In this document: positions 1 through 7,680 of the stretch, in pieces
How the letters are laid out: the number at the start of each line of letters is the position of its first letter
How positions within the stretch are numbered: position 1 is the stretch's first letter
Translations under genes and position numbers: made by a program
The notes under the pieces: generated by a model
What the model was told of the DNA's origin: nothing
The model's database searches: none
Seen by the model: only the letters and a program-made list of their open reading frames with translations
Assembly (NCBI GenBank): GCA_012959595.1
Contig: DUCW01000070.1
Coordinates: forward strand, 16,154-28,469
From: Gemmatimonadota bacterium
Lineage (GTDB): Bacteria > Gemmatimonadota > Gemmatimonadetes > Longimicrobiales > Gaopeijiaceae
Length of the DNA stretch: 12,316 nucleotides
Direction: 5' to 3'

Positions 1-198
1 CAATACGGCAGAATTCCCCTATAAATTCCCTAGGTTTTGGCCGAAGTTTGACGGTGTTTTTTGCTGTTGGGAACCTTTATGCGATAGGAACATTTGTGCG
101 ATTACTTCACCGTATCGAGCAGAATCGAAAGGCAGGCTGTTGACCTGTTAATCGAGTGTTTCAAGTAGGTCCCTATCGGTCAAAAATAGTAACGATAG
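1..198. other. Non-coding stretch downstream of the amidase gene
   Basis: I see no convincing gene here. Short frames on either strand lack recognisable protein features. Two small structures are visible: an imperfect tandem duplication at 70-103, and an inverted pair CTATCG (173-178) and CGATAG (193-198) that abuts the stop codon of the minus-strand amidase. The 14-nt loop and the lack of a U-tract after the pair make it a poor intrinsic terminator. Confidence 0.5.
70..103. repeat. Imperfect 17-bp tandem duplication
   Basis: GGAACCTTTATGCGATA (70-86) is followed directly by GGAACATTTGTGCGATT (87-103). The copies agree at 14 of 17 positions. It lies in non-coding DNA about 100 bases beyond the amidase stop. 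It could be a slipped-strand duplication or a pair of half-sites. No function can be assigned from two copies. Confidence 0.5.
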
Positions 199-1791
199 TC
201 ATTGGGAAGACTCAAGTGTCTGGGCTGCTCGCAATAGTAGTCCCTCTTTCCAAGGCTTAGCAACAAGCTGAATGCCAAGTGGGAGACCTTCCCGATTCTT
301 ACCCATAGGAACACTGATGGCTGGCCATCCTAAAATGTTGAAAGAGTTCATGAATCGTGTGGAGGAAGGTTCCCCGATCAGAGGAGTTCTGTCTGGTTGA
401 GAATGGGTCAAGATCAGGTCGAAATCTTGCAATAATTGGTCCCATTTATTCCGAATAACTCGACGTATTTTCTGTGCTTGCACGAAATCCTCTCCACTAA
501 ACGCGAAGGCTGCAAGCAACCGATCTTTGCAAAAGCGTCCATAGTCCTGATAGTGTTCGATAAGATTAGGCGTGTGAAATGTGGCTGCTTCCACAGCAAG
601 GATAGCGTTACTGGTCAGCCAGAGTGTAGAAATGTCCTTAAGGTCGATCTCTACTAGTTCGGCCCCAGAATCCTCTAAGAGCGTCAGCGTTGTGTTCCAA
701 GAATCAAGCATTTCACCGTCATTTACGGGTTGTGAAAACCCGTCTTCTCTCAATATGCCGATCCGCAGACCATTAATTCCTGCGTTTAAGTCTGCAGGTA
801 CAGTAAATTCACTATTTTTTCTAGTTCTCGAATCCAGAGGATCATGGCCAGCTAGTACACTCAACAAGAGGGCTGAATCTTCCACGTTGGCAGTTAGGGG
901 TCCGAGATGGTCAAGTGACCAAGCAAGTGGTGTACAGCCTGATAGACTCACCCGTCCGAATGTTGCTTTCAATCCCACTAGTCCGCAGAGTGTGGCTGGG
1001 ATTCTGAGGGACCCACCAGTGTCGGACCCTAGGGCTGCACAGACGATGCCAGCGGCCACCGCTGCACCCGATCCACTACTGGAGCCACCAGCATCATAAT
1101 CAAAATTATGCGGATTGCTGGTCGGACCGTAGTGGGGATTACTTGAACCTGGCCAATAGGCAAATTCAGAAAGACGTGTTTTACCAACGATGATGGCGCC
1201 CGCCTTGAGAAGACGGTCTACGGCTCCAGCATTAAAGTTGCTGATCTGGTTGTTTAGTATTTTTGATCCAGCTGTCCTAATAGTTCCTGTCATGGCTATA
1301 AGATCTTTGATGGCTACAGGAATTCCATGCAAAGGACCGCGGTACCGTCCAGCACTTATTTCCGCTTCGGCTTGTTCAGCAGACCGTAATGCTTGGTCTG
1401 TGAGAACACTTTGGAAAGCATTGAGTTGTGGGTCTTTCTCAATGATTCGGGTTAAGGTTTGTTTTGTCAATTCAACGGGAGAAATCTGCCGGTCTTTTAT
1501 TCGACGGCTGAGTTGACCGATAGTTAGAGTTTCGTCTGAGGAGGTCTCTTGTAATGTGAGATGTACTCCATTCTCATGCGTAGTCGATCTATTTAATGGT
1601 CGAAGGAGATCCCAGTCTGCCAAGTAGTCGGGATTTGCGGAACGGTCCACGGTTTCAGACATCTTCTGGAGGGAGACAACTTGCTCCAGACATTCCTGAG
1701 AAATGACTCGTTCAATGTCATTTGCACTGGCAGGTATGCCTGCGGAATAGATATTCGCAACCAGTCGATCTTTGAGTTTTTCTGGGTTCAT
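199..1791 (-). CDS. Amidase signature family hydrolase
   Basis: Predicted cytoplasmic amide hydrolase of the amidase signature family (GatA/FAAH-like fold), 530 residues. The Ser-cisSer-Lys triad is visible. Lys162 lies in GIPVAIKDL, the cis-Ser is Ser237 in DAGGSSSGS, and the nucleophile is Ser261 in GSDTGGSLR. The 24-residue spacing between the two serines equals that in FAAH. The C-terminus (GLPLGIQLVAKPWKEG) is typical. Residues 1 to about 88 precede the usual start of the fold (TIGQLSRRI) and form a charged, probably helical extension. No signal peptide is seen. ATG at 1791 has no clear Shine-Dalgarno, so a later start such as Met44 is possible, but the frame reads as coding from Met1. 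No gatB or gatC neighbour is seen, so a role in tRNA transamidation is unlikely. The substrate is unknown. It is transcribed divergently from the FAH-family gene. Confidence 0.93.
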   Translation of the reverse strand: MNPEKLKDRLVANIYSAGIPASANDIERVISQECLEQVVSLQKMSETVDRSANPDYLADWDLLRPLNRSTTHENGVHLTLQETSSDETLTIGQLSRRIKDRQISPVELTKQTLTRIIEKDPQLNAFQSVLTDQALRSAEQAEAEISAGRYRGPLHGIPVAIKDLIAMTGTIRTAGSKILNNQISNFNAGAVDRLLKAGAIIVGKTRLSEFAYWPGSSNPHYGPTSNPHNFDYDAGGSSSGSGAAVAAGIVCAALGSDTGGSLRIPATLCGLVGLKATFGRVSLSGCTPLAWSLDHLGPLTANVEDSALLLSVLAGHDPLDSRTRKNSEFTVPADLNAGINGLRIGILREDGFSQPVNDGEMLDSWNTTLTLLEDSGAELVEIDLKDISTLWLTSNAILAVEAATFHTPNLIEHYQDYGRFCKDRLLAAFAFSGEDFVQAQKIRRVIRNKWDQLLQDFDLILTHSQPDRTPLIGEPSSTRFMNSFNILGWPAISVPMGKNREGLPLGIQLVAKPWKEGLLLRAAQTLESSQ

Positions 1792-2028
1792 GTGTTTGCT
1801 GTGAGTTTTTGAGATATCTGCGAGGATAGATGTGAAACCATAAGGGACAGCAAGTTAATTCGCCACAGAGGAGGTATCACTTTGTCCTTAAAGGGGAGAC
1901 ATAAGCTATCCTTGTTGATATGAAAAATGTAAAATTGTAGTTTCTCCATGTTAGGCTGATCGGATAAGGATTCTATAGATCCTAGGATGACCAGGGTTTT
2001 TGATAATTATGAAAGGGTGATTTGACGC

Positions 2029-2907
2029 ATGAGATTCCTGACCTTTAAGAAAGATGGTGATTTCAAACTCGGATTGAAATCGGATGAACAAGTTGTTGAT
2101 GTACAGGCAGCTTCTAATCAGCTGGGTATGGAAGTTCCATGCACCTATGATGCTTTGGTAAAGGGTGGTGTTGGTGATCTTTCTGAGTGGGAGAGACTAA
2201 TAGAGGGAGCCCTGGAGAGTCCTGAATGTTGTCATAACGAGGAGGATCAGGAATTCGGTCCAGCTGTAATCAATCCTCATAAGGTCATTTGTGTAGGATT
2301 GAATTATCGAGAACATGCTGTTGAAGCAGGGATGGAAATTCCGAATGAGCCTGTATTGTTTAACAAGTTTAATAATTCCATAGCTGCTCCGGGGCAGGAT
2401 ATAGATATTACTGGCCTGGCAAGGGTTGATTATGAGGCTGAGTTGGCTTTTGTCATGGGAGAAGAAACACGGAGAGTGTCCGTTGAAAATGCTTTAGATA
2501 AAGTCTTTGGCTATTGTACTTCGAATGACATCAGTGAGCGCGAACTTCAGTTCCGATCGGGTCAGTGGTTGCTCGGCAAGGCGTTGGACGGATTCTTGCC
2601 GATAGGTCCTTATCTAGTGACTGCCGACGAAGTTCCAGATCCTCAAAATCTCTCTATCAGGGGTTGGCTGAATGGAGAAATTCGGCAGGACAGCAATACT
2701 TCAGACATGATTTTTACGGTTGCAGAGATCATTAGCTACATAAGCGAATACATAACCCTTGAACCAGGTGATGTCGTTATCACTGGAACCCCTCCTGGAG
2801 TCATCATGGGAAGAGAAGATAAAGCATGGATGACGGAAGGTGATAGTTATACAGTAGAGATTGGTAACCTTGGGAAGTTATCAAATACTATGTGTAGCGG
2901 AGCATAA
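2029..2907 (+). CDS. Fumarylacetoacetate hydrolase (FAH) family protein
   Basis: Cytoplasmic metal-dependent enzyme of the FAH superfamily, 292 residues, the usual length for the bacterial FAHD1/HpcE-like branch. A small N-terminal domain (1-80, starting MRFLTF) is followed by the catalytic domain. It contains VICVGLNYREH (86-96), the metal-binding acidic pair Glu136/Glu138 in DYEAELA, Asp167 in SNDISERE, Lys184 in GKALDGFLPIGP, and TGTPPGV (252-258). Family members hydrolyse or decarboxylate acylpyruvates, fumarylpyruvate or oxaloacetate, or hydrate or isomerise related 2-oxo acids. The sequence does not distinguish these. The ATG has only a distant purine-rich stretch (AGGG at 2014-2017, 11 nt away). 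No aromatic ring-cleavage genes lie beside it, so a specific catabolic pathway cannot be named. The gene ends TAA and converges on the acylase gene with a gap of 42 bases. Confidence 0.93.
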   Translation: MRFLTFKKDGDFKLGLKSDEQVVDVQAASNQLGMEVPCTYDALVKGGVGDLSEWERLIEGALESPECCHNEEDQEFGPAVINPHKVICVGLNYREHAVEAGMEIPNEPVLFNKFNNSIAAPGQDIDITGLARVDYEAELAFVMGEETRRVSVENALDKVFGYCTSNDISERELQFRSGQWLLGKALDGFLPIGPYLVTADEVPDPQNLSIRGWLNGEIRQDSNTSDMIFTVAEIISYISEYITLEPGDVVITGTPPGVIMGREDKAWMTEGDSYTVEIGNLGKLSNTMCSGA

Positions 2908-2949
2908 TATTAGTCCTTATTTCTATCATCAATAATCTTTTTTGTTTCC

Positions 2950-5217
2950 CTACATCGGTTTTAGGGTCAAGGTGTACTGGCTATTTCGTTCTACTGCTTC
3001 TCTGCTAAAGGAAAGAGGGAAATATTCTTGGTTACCCCAGCTTTCAGCCAGGTTATCATAGAATGGACTTCCGGGTCGACCAGACTGTCCTGGGCTGATC
3101 GTAGCCTGTGAGCCGTCCAGGTCAGAGAAGTCTATTATTTCTCTAAAAGTTGCGCCGGTAGCAGCTACAGTTCCCGCTCCTCCCAGCCTTTCGACGGGCT
3201 CGATATCATATGCAGATACCAGATCGTGGGGGAATTCACTTCTTTGGATTCTCCCCCATCTCCACTGATCAGAGTCTTCGCCCTGCTCCTGCTGGATACT
3301 GTTGAGGGCTTGGATAAAGACGTCTTCTGTGATCGGCTCGTCCTGGAGAAGTCCTTGTAGATGGCTGAAGATTGCAGCTGGCCGACTATTCCGTCCATAT
3401 ATTCCATCCCAAGACTCTACTTCTTGGCGTAAGGTTTCTACTTCTGGGTCACTTGCAACCCAGCCTCTCAGTAACTCAAGAGATGCAAAGGAAGAGGAAG
3501 AGTAGGCATCGTGTTGAAGGTCTTTGGAATCTTGGATTGTGAATTGACTCCCGTTATTTAAGACGTCTTGCACTCTCAAGATTCGAGGAGTGAGTGCAGG
3601 GGCCGTTTTGAAGAAAAGAGGAGGGTCATAGTTAGGCGGATGGATGTCATGGTTGGCGGTTCCTATCCAGCCCCGAGAGGGATTGAACTCTGTAGGTAGA
3701 TCATTCCGGAAACCATCCCATTCATATTCGCCCGTTCCAGGAACTGGTAATCTACCGTGCCAGCCATCTCTTTTTGGGGATAAGGCGGCAGCTTGCCAGG
3801 CTATATTCCCTTGAATGTCACCGCAGATCATGTTCTCAGTAGGTGCCATCCAATAATTCATGGCTTCAAGAAATTCAGAGCAATCATTAGCCTCATTTAG
3901 TCGCAGAGCCGGCAAGTAGCCAGTCGTACCAGGTTCGTGCATGGTAGAACGCAGTGAATAAGCCAAATCATTTTCTTGGTCTTCAAAGAAGATAGGTCCG
4001 TGCCGTGTGAACCTTAGGTCAACCAGTTGTGGCTCTTCACCTTTCACGTAGATGGTGTCCGTTTCTACCCGTATCGATTCATATTCTCCGTTCCATAAAA
4101 CTTCATTCGGATTTTCTGGGTTCACTGTTTCTTGGTATACATCTGATTGGTCTGTTCCCACGATAGTTAATCCCCATCCAATTCTTCCGTTGTGTCCGAT
4201 AGCAACACCGGGAAGTACAGGTTCTGTAGAACCGATAGCTGTCCATCCTGGAGCGTCCAGATGAACCATATAGCGAAGAGAAGGATTTGTGACGCCACGG
4301 TGTGGGTCATTCGCTAGAATCACTTTTCCAGAGGCTGTGAGGTCGCCGCTGATCACCCAGTTGTTACTTCCGGGAGAGTTCTCGAAGGGGCCCAGATTTA
4401 CTGATGCTTGTCTATTATCCCATGAGTTATAAGGTTCGATCACATTCGGCCTTACTATTGTACCACGGAATCCTCTTAGTCCATTCGCGATGTCTTGGTT
4501 GATGACTGGAAGGTTCAGTCCTCTGGGGACGACCAAGTCTCTAAAAGGAGTCGGCCGAGCTTGTCGGTTTGCTTCCGCTGGACCCAGGTCCAATACACTT
4601 TGAGCGAGGGAGATTTCCCTCATGCCATCTCGAGTGGGCATCGCTGTTGCTATTCTCAAGAGTGGGGTTTCAGCTGTCCATGGTTCCGGTTCAATCCCTG
4701 TCAAAGTGAATTCAACAGGTAATTCTCCCGATGATGTAGCATGGGCTATATAGGCATTTACTCCAGAGGAGAAGGCGGTCAGGATACGGTATCCCTCAGG
4801 ATGGTAGCTAGTGAATTCTTCTTCTGTCCAGGGTCCCCTATACTTAAGTAATCTTGCACTGCGGTCATGTTCCAGCCATTGTCCACCCATTATTTCTGAT
4901 AGTCGGCCTTCACCAGCCCTGCGATACATATCCATTTGCCAGAGCCTGTCTTGTGCCTGAACAAAACCTTGGGCAAAGAATAGATCATCCATGTTGTCAG
5001 CATAAATGTGGGGTACTCCCCAGGAATCCCTAATAATTTCTACTTCAGAACGAAGTCCAGGAATGTTGATTTCACCTTCTATTTGAGGCAGGCGATCCTC
5101 TGCTAATTCCTGAAAGTTAGAGGAGACGGACTCGCAACCAGTAAAGATAATTACCAAGAGCAATGAGATCGCACCGGTGTTACTGGTAGTTAAATTCTTT
5201 AGTTCCCTTATAGTCAT
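2950..5217 (-). CDS. Penicillin acylase family hydrolase, predicted lipoprotein
   Basis: N-terminal-nucleophile amidohydrolase of the penicillin/cephalosporin/AHL acylase family, 755 residues from Met at 5217. The family matures by autocatalytic cleavage into small and large subunits. The expected new N-terminus is Ser284 (GSNNWVISG, 287 residues after the first ATG in frame plus three). Other family landmarks are DSWGVPHIYA and AQGFVQAQDRLWQMD near the N-terminus, VAIGHNGRIGWGLT, GNIAWQ, GTANHDIHP (the oxyanion Asn region) and SGRPGSPFYDN near the end. The leader MTIRELKN, a hydrophobic stretch and FTGC form a lipoprotein signal with Cys28, implying an exported, membrane-tethered enzyme. ATG 5217 is preferred over ATG 5238 because AGAGGAA sits just upstream of it and it gives a normal leader. 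The substrate could be a beta-lactam side chain, an N-acyl homoserine lactone or another acyl amide; this cannot be decided from sequence. Confidence 0.92.
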   Translation of the reverse strand: MTIRELKNLTTSNTGAISLLLVIIFTGCESVSSNFQELAEDRLPQIEGEINIPGLRSEVEIIRDSWGVPHIYADNMDDLFFAQGFVQAQDRLWQMDMYRRAGEGRLSEIMGGQWLEHDRSARLLKYRGPWTEEEFTSYHPEGYRILTAFSSGVNAYIAHATSSGELPVEFTLTGIEPEPWTAETPLLRIATAMPTRDGMREISLAQSVLDLGPAEANRQARPTPFRDLVVPRGLNLPVINQDIANGLRGFRGTIVRPNVIEPYNSWDNRQASVNLGPFENSPGSNNWVISGDLTASGKVILANDPHRGVTNPSLRYMVHLDAPGWTAIGSTEPVLPGVAIGHNGRIGWGLTIVGTDQSDVYQETVNPENPNEVLWNGEYESIRVETDTIYVKGEEPQLVDLRFTRHGPIFFEDQENDLAYSLRSTMHEPGTTGYLPALRLNEANDCSEFLEAMNYWMAPTENMICGDIQGNIAWQAAALSPKRDGWHGRLPVPGTGEYEWDGFRNDLPTEFNPSRGWIGTANHDIHPPNYDPPLFFKTAPALTPRILRVQDVLNNGSQFTIQDSKDLQHDAYSSSSFASLELLRGWVASDPEVETLRQEVESWDGIYGRNSRPAAIFSHLQGLLQDEPITEDVFIQALNSIQQEQGEDSDQWRWGRIQRSEFPHDLVSAYDIEPVERLGGAGTVAATGATFREIIDFSDLDGSQATISPGQSGRPGSPFYDNLAESWGNQEYFPLSFSREAVERNSQYTLTLKPM

Positions 5218-5220
5218 AGG

Positions 5221-5227
5221 TTCCTCT
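5221..5227 (-). promoter_or_regulatory. Ribosome binding site deciding the acylase start
   Basis: On the minus strand AGAGGAA precedes ATG 5217 by three bases, putting the GAGG core five bases from the start. The in-frame ATG at 5238 has no comparable site and would add seven mostly acidic residues before the lipoprotein leader. This supports 5217 as the start. Confidence 0.55.
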
Positions 5228-5377
5228 TCTGGGTCCATTTGGACTGGGATGCTAATTTTTCAGTCCTAGAGTTTTACTGCATCCACATCATATTATGGTC
5301 AGGTTAGCCTCCCGTCATCTCTGTGGAGGGTTATTATAAATAAGAAGAGCAAATGATTACAGCTTATTTTGCTTTCA

Positions 5378-5406
5378 TTGCTGAATATTCCAATGATTCT
5401 TATGAT
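5378..5406 (+). promoter_or_regulatory. Candidate sigma70-type promoter for the SDR gene group
   Basis: TTGCTG (5378-5383) and TATGAT (5401-5406) are separated by 17 bases. The -10 matches five of six consensus positions and the -35 three of six. Transcription would begin near 5413, leaving a leader of about 23 bases that contains the AGGAGG site and leads to ATG 5436. On the opposite strand a perfect TATAAT (5338-5333) could serve the divergent acylase gene, but no good -35 accompanies it. Confidence 0.38.
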
Positions 5407-5423
5407 CTTCCTGTAACCCTTTG

Positions 5424-5429
5424 AGGAGG
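5424..5429 (+). promoter_or_regulatory. Strong Shine-Dalgarno deciding the SDR start
   Basis: A perfect AGGAGG lies six bases before ATG 5436. The upstream in-frame TTG at 5421 immediately precedes this site and would translate the SD itself as a run of arginines, so it is rejected as the start. Confidence 0.8.
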
Positions 5430-5435
5430 CGGAGA

Positions 5436-6377
5436 ATGCATTTGTCTGGCGTAGTCAAGTATAGATTTGTTCTGATTGGCTTCTTGTCTTTAATCCTTGT
5501 TGCCAGTCCGGGTTTGGCAGTCCCCTATTATTTTGGGAACTATAGTCTGGAAAAAATCGGTGCACCACCACAACCTGGTCAAGAAGTAATCTTGGTCACG
5601 GGATCTACTGGAGGCCTGGGTAGGGAAGTGGCTCGGAGGCTCGGATCTCAGGGCGCACACGTGATTGTTCATGGGTGCAATTCTGAAAGAGGAAATGAAT
5701 TGGTGGAGCAAATCATTGCTGAAGGTTCTGGCAGTGCCCGGTTTTATCGGGCCGATTTCTCATCTCTTCAAGAAATAAGGGCATTAGGAGAACGAATCTT
5801 GGCGGACTATAGTCGCTTGGATGTGTTAATTAATAATGCAGGTTTTGGCTCCGCTCCAGATCAGCGAATGATTTCTGAGGATGGTCATGAATTACGTTTT
5901 CAGGTGAATTACTTGGCTGGATTTCTGCTCACAAAGATGCTGATGCCACTAATTCTTGATAGTCAGCCGTCCCGTATTGTGAATGTCTCTTCTGCTGCCC
6001 AGACTGCGATTGATTTCGATGATGTAATGATAGAAAATAATTTTTCAGGTGGCCGAGCTTATGCACAGAGCAAGCTAGCACAGATATTATTTACGCTTGA
6101 TTTGGCAGAAGAACTTCAGGGTACGGAAGTCATCCCTGTTTCACTGCATCCTGCTACCTATATGGACACAGAAATGGTCCGCAGGGCCGGGGTGGAGCCT
6201 CGAACCAGCGTGAACGAAGGTGCCGACGCAGTGATGCATCTTGTCCGGTCTGAAGATATCGTACCTGGACAATATTTCAGGGGCATGGAAATAGGCAGGG
6301 CGCATGACCAAGCACATGATCCAGAAGCAAGAGATCTTCTCAGAATTCTGAGTGAAGGTTTGACCGGAGTAAGATGA
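5436..6377 (+). CDS. Membrane-anchored short-chain dehydrogenase/reductase (SDR)
   Basis: NAD(P)-dependent oxidoreductase of the classical SDR type, resembling retinol dehydrogenase/WWOX-like members, 313 residues. A basic N-terminus (Lys8, Arg10) and a hydrophobic stretch at about 11-29 form a signal anchor or cleavable leader. The Rossmann core follows. It has the cofactor glycine motif TGSTGGLG (55-62), an acidic residue in RADF (about 105-108), NNAG (133-136), catalytic Ser in VNVSSA (185/186), Tyr209 and Lys213 in YAQSK, and a HPATYMDT segment in place of the common HPG-x-V-x-T. The substrate is unknown. The gene heads a co-directional group. Its stop overlaps the next start as ATGA, so the two are probably translationally coupled. 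A good SD fixes the start, so the hydrophobic leader is unlikely to be an annotation artefact. Confidence 0.9.
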   Translation: MHLSGVVKYRFVLIGFLSLILVASPGLAVPYYFGNYSLEKIGAPPQPGQEVILVTGSTGGLGREVARRLGSQGAHVIVHGCNSERGNELVEQIIAEGSGSARFYRADFSSLQEIRALGERILADYSRLDVLINNAGFGSAPDQRMISEDGHELRFQVNYLAGFLLTKMLMPLILDSQPSRIVNVSSAAQTAIDFDDVMIENNFSGGRAYAQSKLAQILFTLDLAEELQGTEVIPVSLHPATYMDTEMVRRAGVEPRTSVNEGADAVMHLVRSEDIVPGQYFRGMEIGRAHDQAHDPEARDLLRILSEGLTGVR

Positions 6378-7519
6378 GCCGGAAGGAAACCTGCGAGCCA
6401 AAAATCAGGAGGGTCTCAGACGGTTTCTCGCATTGTTTCTTTGGTTATTACGACAAATGTCCGTGGGATCAGTCTAATAGGTACTTGTTGTCCCACAGCA
6501 TTCTCGGAGCCCAACTGCCCAGTGAAGACACCCTGGCTACTATAGGTTACTGTGATGCAGAAGCAGGAAATGAGTTCATTCCTCTAACAACCACGGACAG
6601 CTGGAATTGGCAGCAAGGGTCGATGCTTCAGTGGCTTGAAAATTGTTCCGAGAAAAAAATTCTATTCAATCGGACTACACCTCAAGGATATGGTACGGTT
6701 CTGTTTGACATAGATAGTAATGAGGAAAGATTGTATGGAAGGCCATTGGCAGCAGCTTCTCCTCAAGGTGATTTCATAGTCTCATATAATTATGGCCGTC
6801 TTGCCGTCACACATTCTGCAATTGGTTACTTTGGTCACCCCGTGGATTGCGATTTGGAGTTCTGTCCGGCCAACGATGGACTTTTCTTTCTCGATTTAGA
6901 AACCGGTAAAGAGGTACTTTTCTTTAGCTATAAGGATGCTTCGATTTTTTCCCCCGAAGATTCTATGTCTGAGGCGACACATTGGTTCTCACACGCTGCG
7001 GTGAACCCAAGTGGAGGTCGTGTGTTATTCTTACATCGTTGGTCTGAGTGTGTCACCGATGAAAATCAATGGTTCCATCGCTTGATGACTATTAGCCCTG
7101 ATGGTTCCGATGTTAAGGTTCTGCAGTCGAGTGAATACCCACTACTAGCCGGACAGACGAATGATGTTTGGACGTATGAGTATGAAAAAAATGTAAATCA
7201 GATTTCGCATCCTGTTTGGTTGGATGATAATCACATCTTGGCTTGGTCAACCCGAAACGGTCGGAGTCGCTATCATCGTTACTCCGACAGGTCTGCCGAT
7301 GTTGAAGAAATAGGGGGACATATCTTACGGGAGAATGGACACTTTACATGTAGTCCAAATAAAAAATGGTTACTTACAGATACTTATCCAGATCCTGATG
7401 ACTTCAAACGCGGTCTTTTACTGTTTGACATGGAGACGGAAGAAGTGACCCGCTTGGGAGATTTTTTTGCAGATCCCAGCCTCACGAAAGATGCTCGGTG
7501 TGATTTACATCCTCGCTGA
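6374..7519 (+). CDS. Beta-propeller-like protein, cut short by in-frame TGA
   Basis: 381-residue protein without signal peptide, so probably cytoplasmic. Its N-terminal block (CFFGYYDKCPWD, residues 21-32) and recurrent beta-strand/turn units (HAAVNPSGGRVLFLHRW, GHFTCSPNKKWLLTDTYPDP) suggest a TolB/WD40-like propeller. The closest family I can suggest is oligogalacturonate-lyase-like (PL22-type) proteins, from pattern memory only and without confirmed catalytic residues. The start ATG overlaps the SDR stop as ATGA, with GGAG at 6366-6369 four bases upstream. The frame ends at TGA 7517-7519 directly after DLHPR, in the middle of a propeller unit where Trp is expected. The same frame stays open for 33 more codons to TAA 7619-7621, and that extension looks like the missing strands. 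The gene therefore appears to be a full-length 415-codon gene with a nonsense codon, or a base error. Confidence 0.75.
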   Translation: MSRKETCEPKIRRVSDGFSHCFFGYYDKCPWDQSNRYLLSHSILGAQLPSEDTLATIGYCDAEAGNEFIPLTTTDSWNWQQGSMLQWLENCSEKKILFNRTTPQGYGTVLFDIDSNEERLYGRPLAAASPQGDFIVSYNYGRLAVTHSAIGYFGHPVDCDLEFCPANDGLFFLDLETGKEVLFFSYKDASIFSPEDSMSEATHWFSHAAVNPSGGRVLFLHRWSECVTDENQWFHRLMTISPDGSDVKVLQSSEYPLLAGQTNDVWTYEYEKNVNQISHPVWLDDNHILAWSTRNGRSRYHRYSDRSADVEEIGGHILRENGHFTCSPNKKWLLTDTYPDPDDFKRGLLLFDMETEEVTRLGDFFADPSLTKDARCDLHPR

Positions 7520-7621
7520 GATCGGGAAGGGAAATTGATATGTATTGATTCGGTTCACGAAGGGGTTGTCCGGCAGTTATACACTTTGGATGTTTCGGAT
7601 TACTCCAAGACTCTCTTATAA
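7520..7621 (+). pseudogene. C-terminal remnant of the propeller gene beyond the TGA
   Basis: Read in the same frame as the upstream gene, these bases give a 33-codon open stretch ending TAA (7619-7621). It begins DREGKLICIDSVHEG and continues VVRQLYTLDVS. Joined across the stop this reads DLHPR-[W]-DREGKLICIDS, the shape of a final propeller blade (H-P-R-W-x-x-x-G-K, then D-S-x-H-E-G and a terminal x-LYTLDVS strand). No separate start codon or RBS makes it an independent gene. It is probably untranslated unless the TGA is a sequencing error or is read through. Confidence 0.7.
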
Positions 7622-7680
7622 TTACAAGAATGTTTGGTGGAATTTTTGGATCATTTTTCATGCCTACTGCGGAGAACACC

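Noticed and set aside
173..198. CTATCG/CGATAG inverted pair as an amidase terminator
   Set aside because: The stem is only six pairs with a 14-base loop and no following U-tract.
1920..1990. Sigma70 promoter for the FAH-family gene
   Set aside because: Candidate boxes (TTGATA at 1915, TATAGA at 1974) have no properly spaced partner with adequate match.
5421..5435. TTG 5421 as start of the SDR
   Set aside because: The codons after it are the Shine-Dalgarno sequence itself; ATG 5436 is correctly spaced from AGGAGG.
6374..7621. UGA recoding as selenocysteine or a UGA-Trp genetic code
   Set aside because: The expected residue is Trp rather than a redox Cys/Sec, no SECIS-like stem was evident, and neighbouring genes use TGA as their normal stop and TGG for Trp.
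7630..7680. Upstream ATG 7630 as the start of the M28 peptidase
   Set aside because: It would place 17 residues ahead of a clear Sec signal peptide beginning at ATG 7681, and it overlaps the region just after the extended propeller frame.
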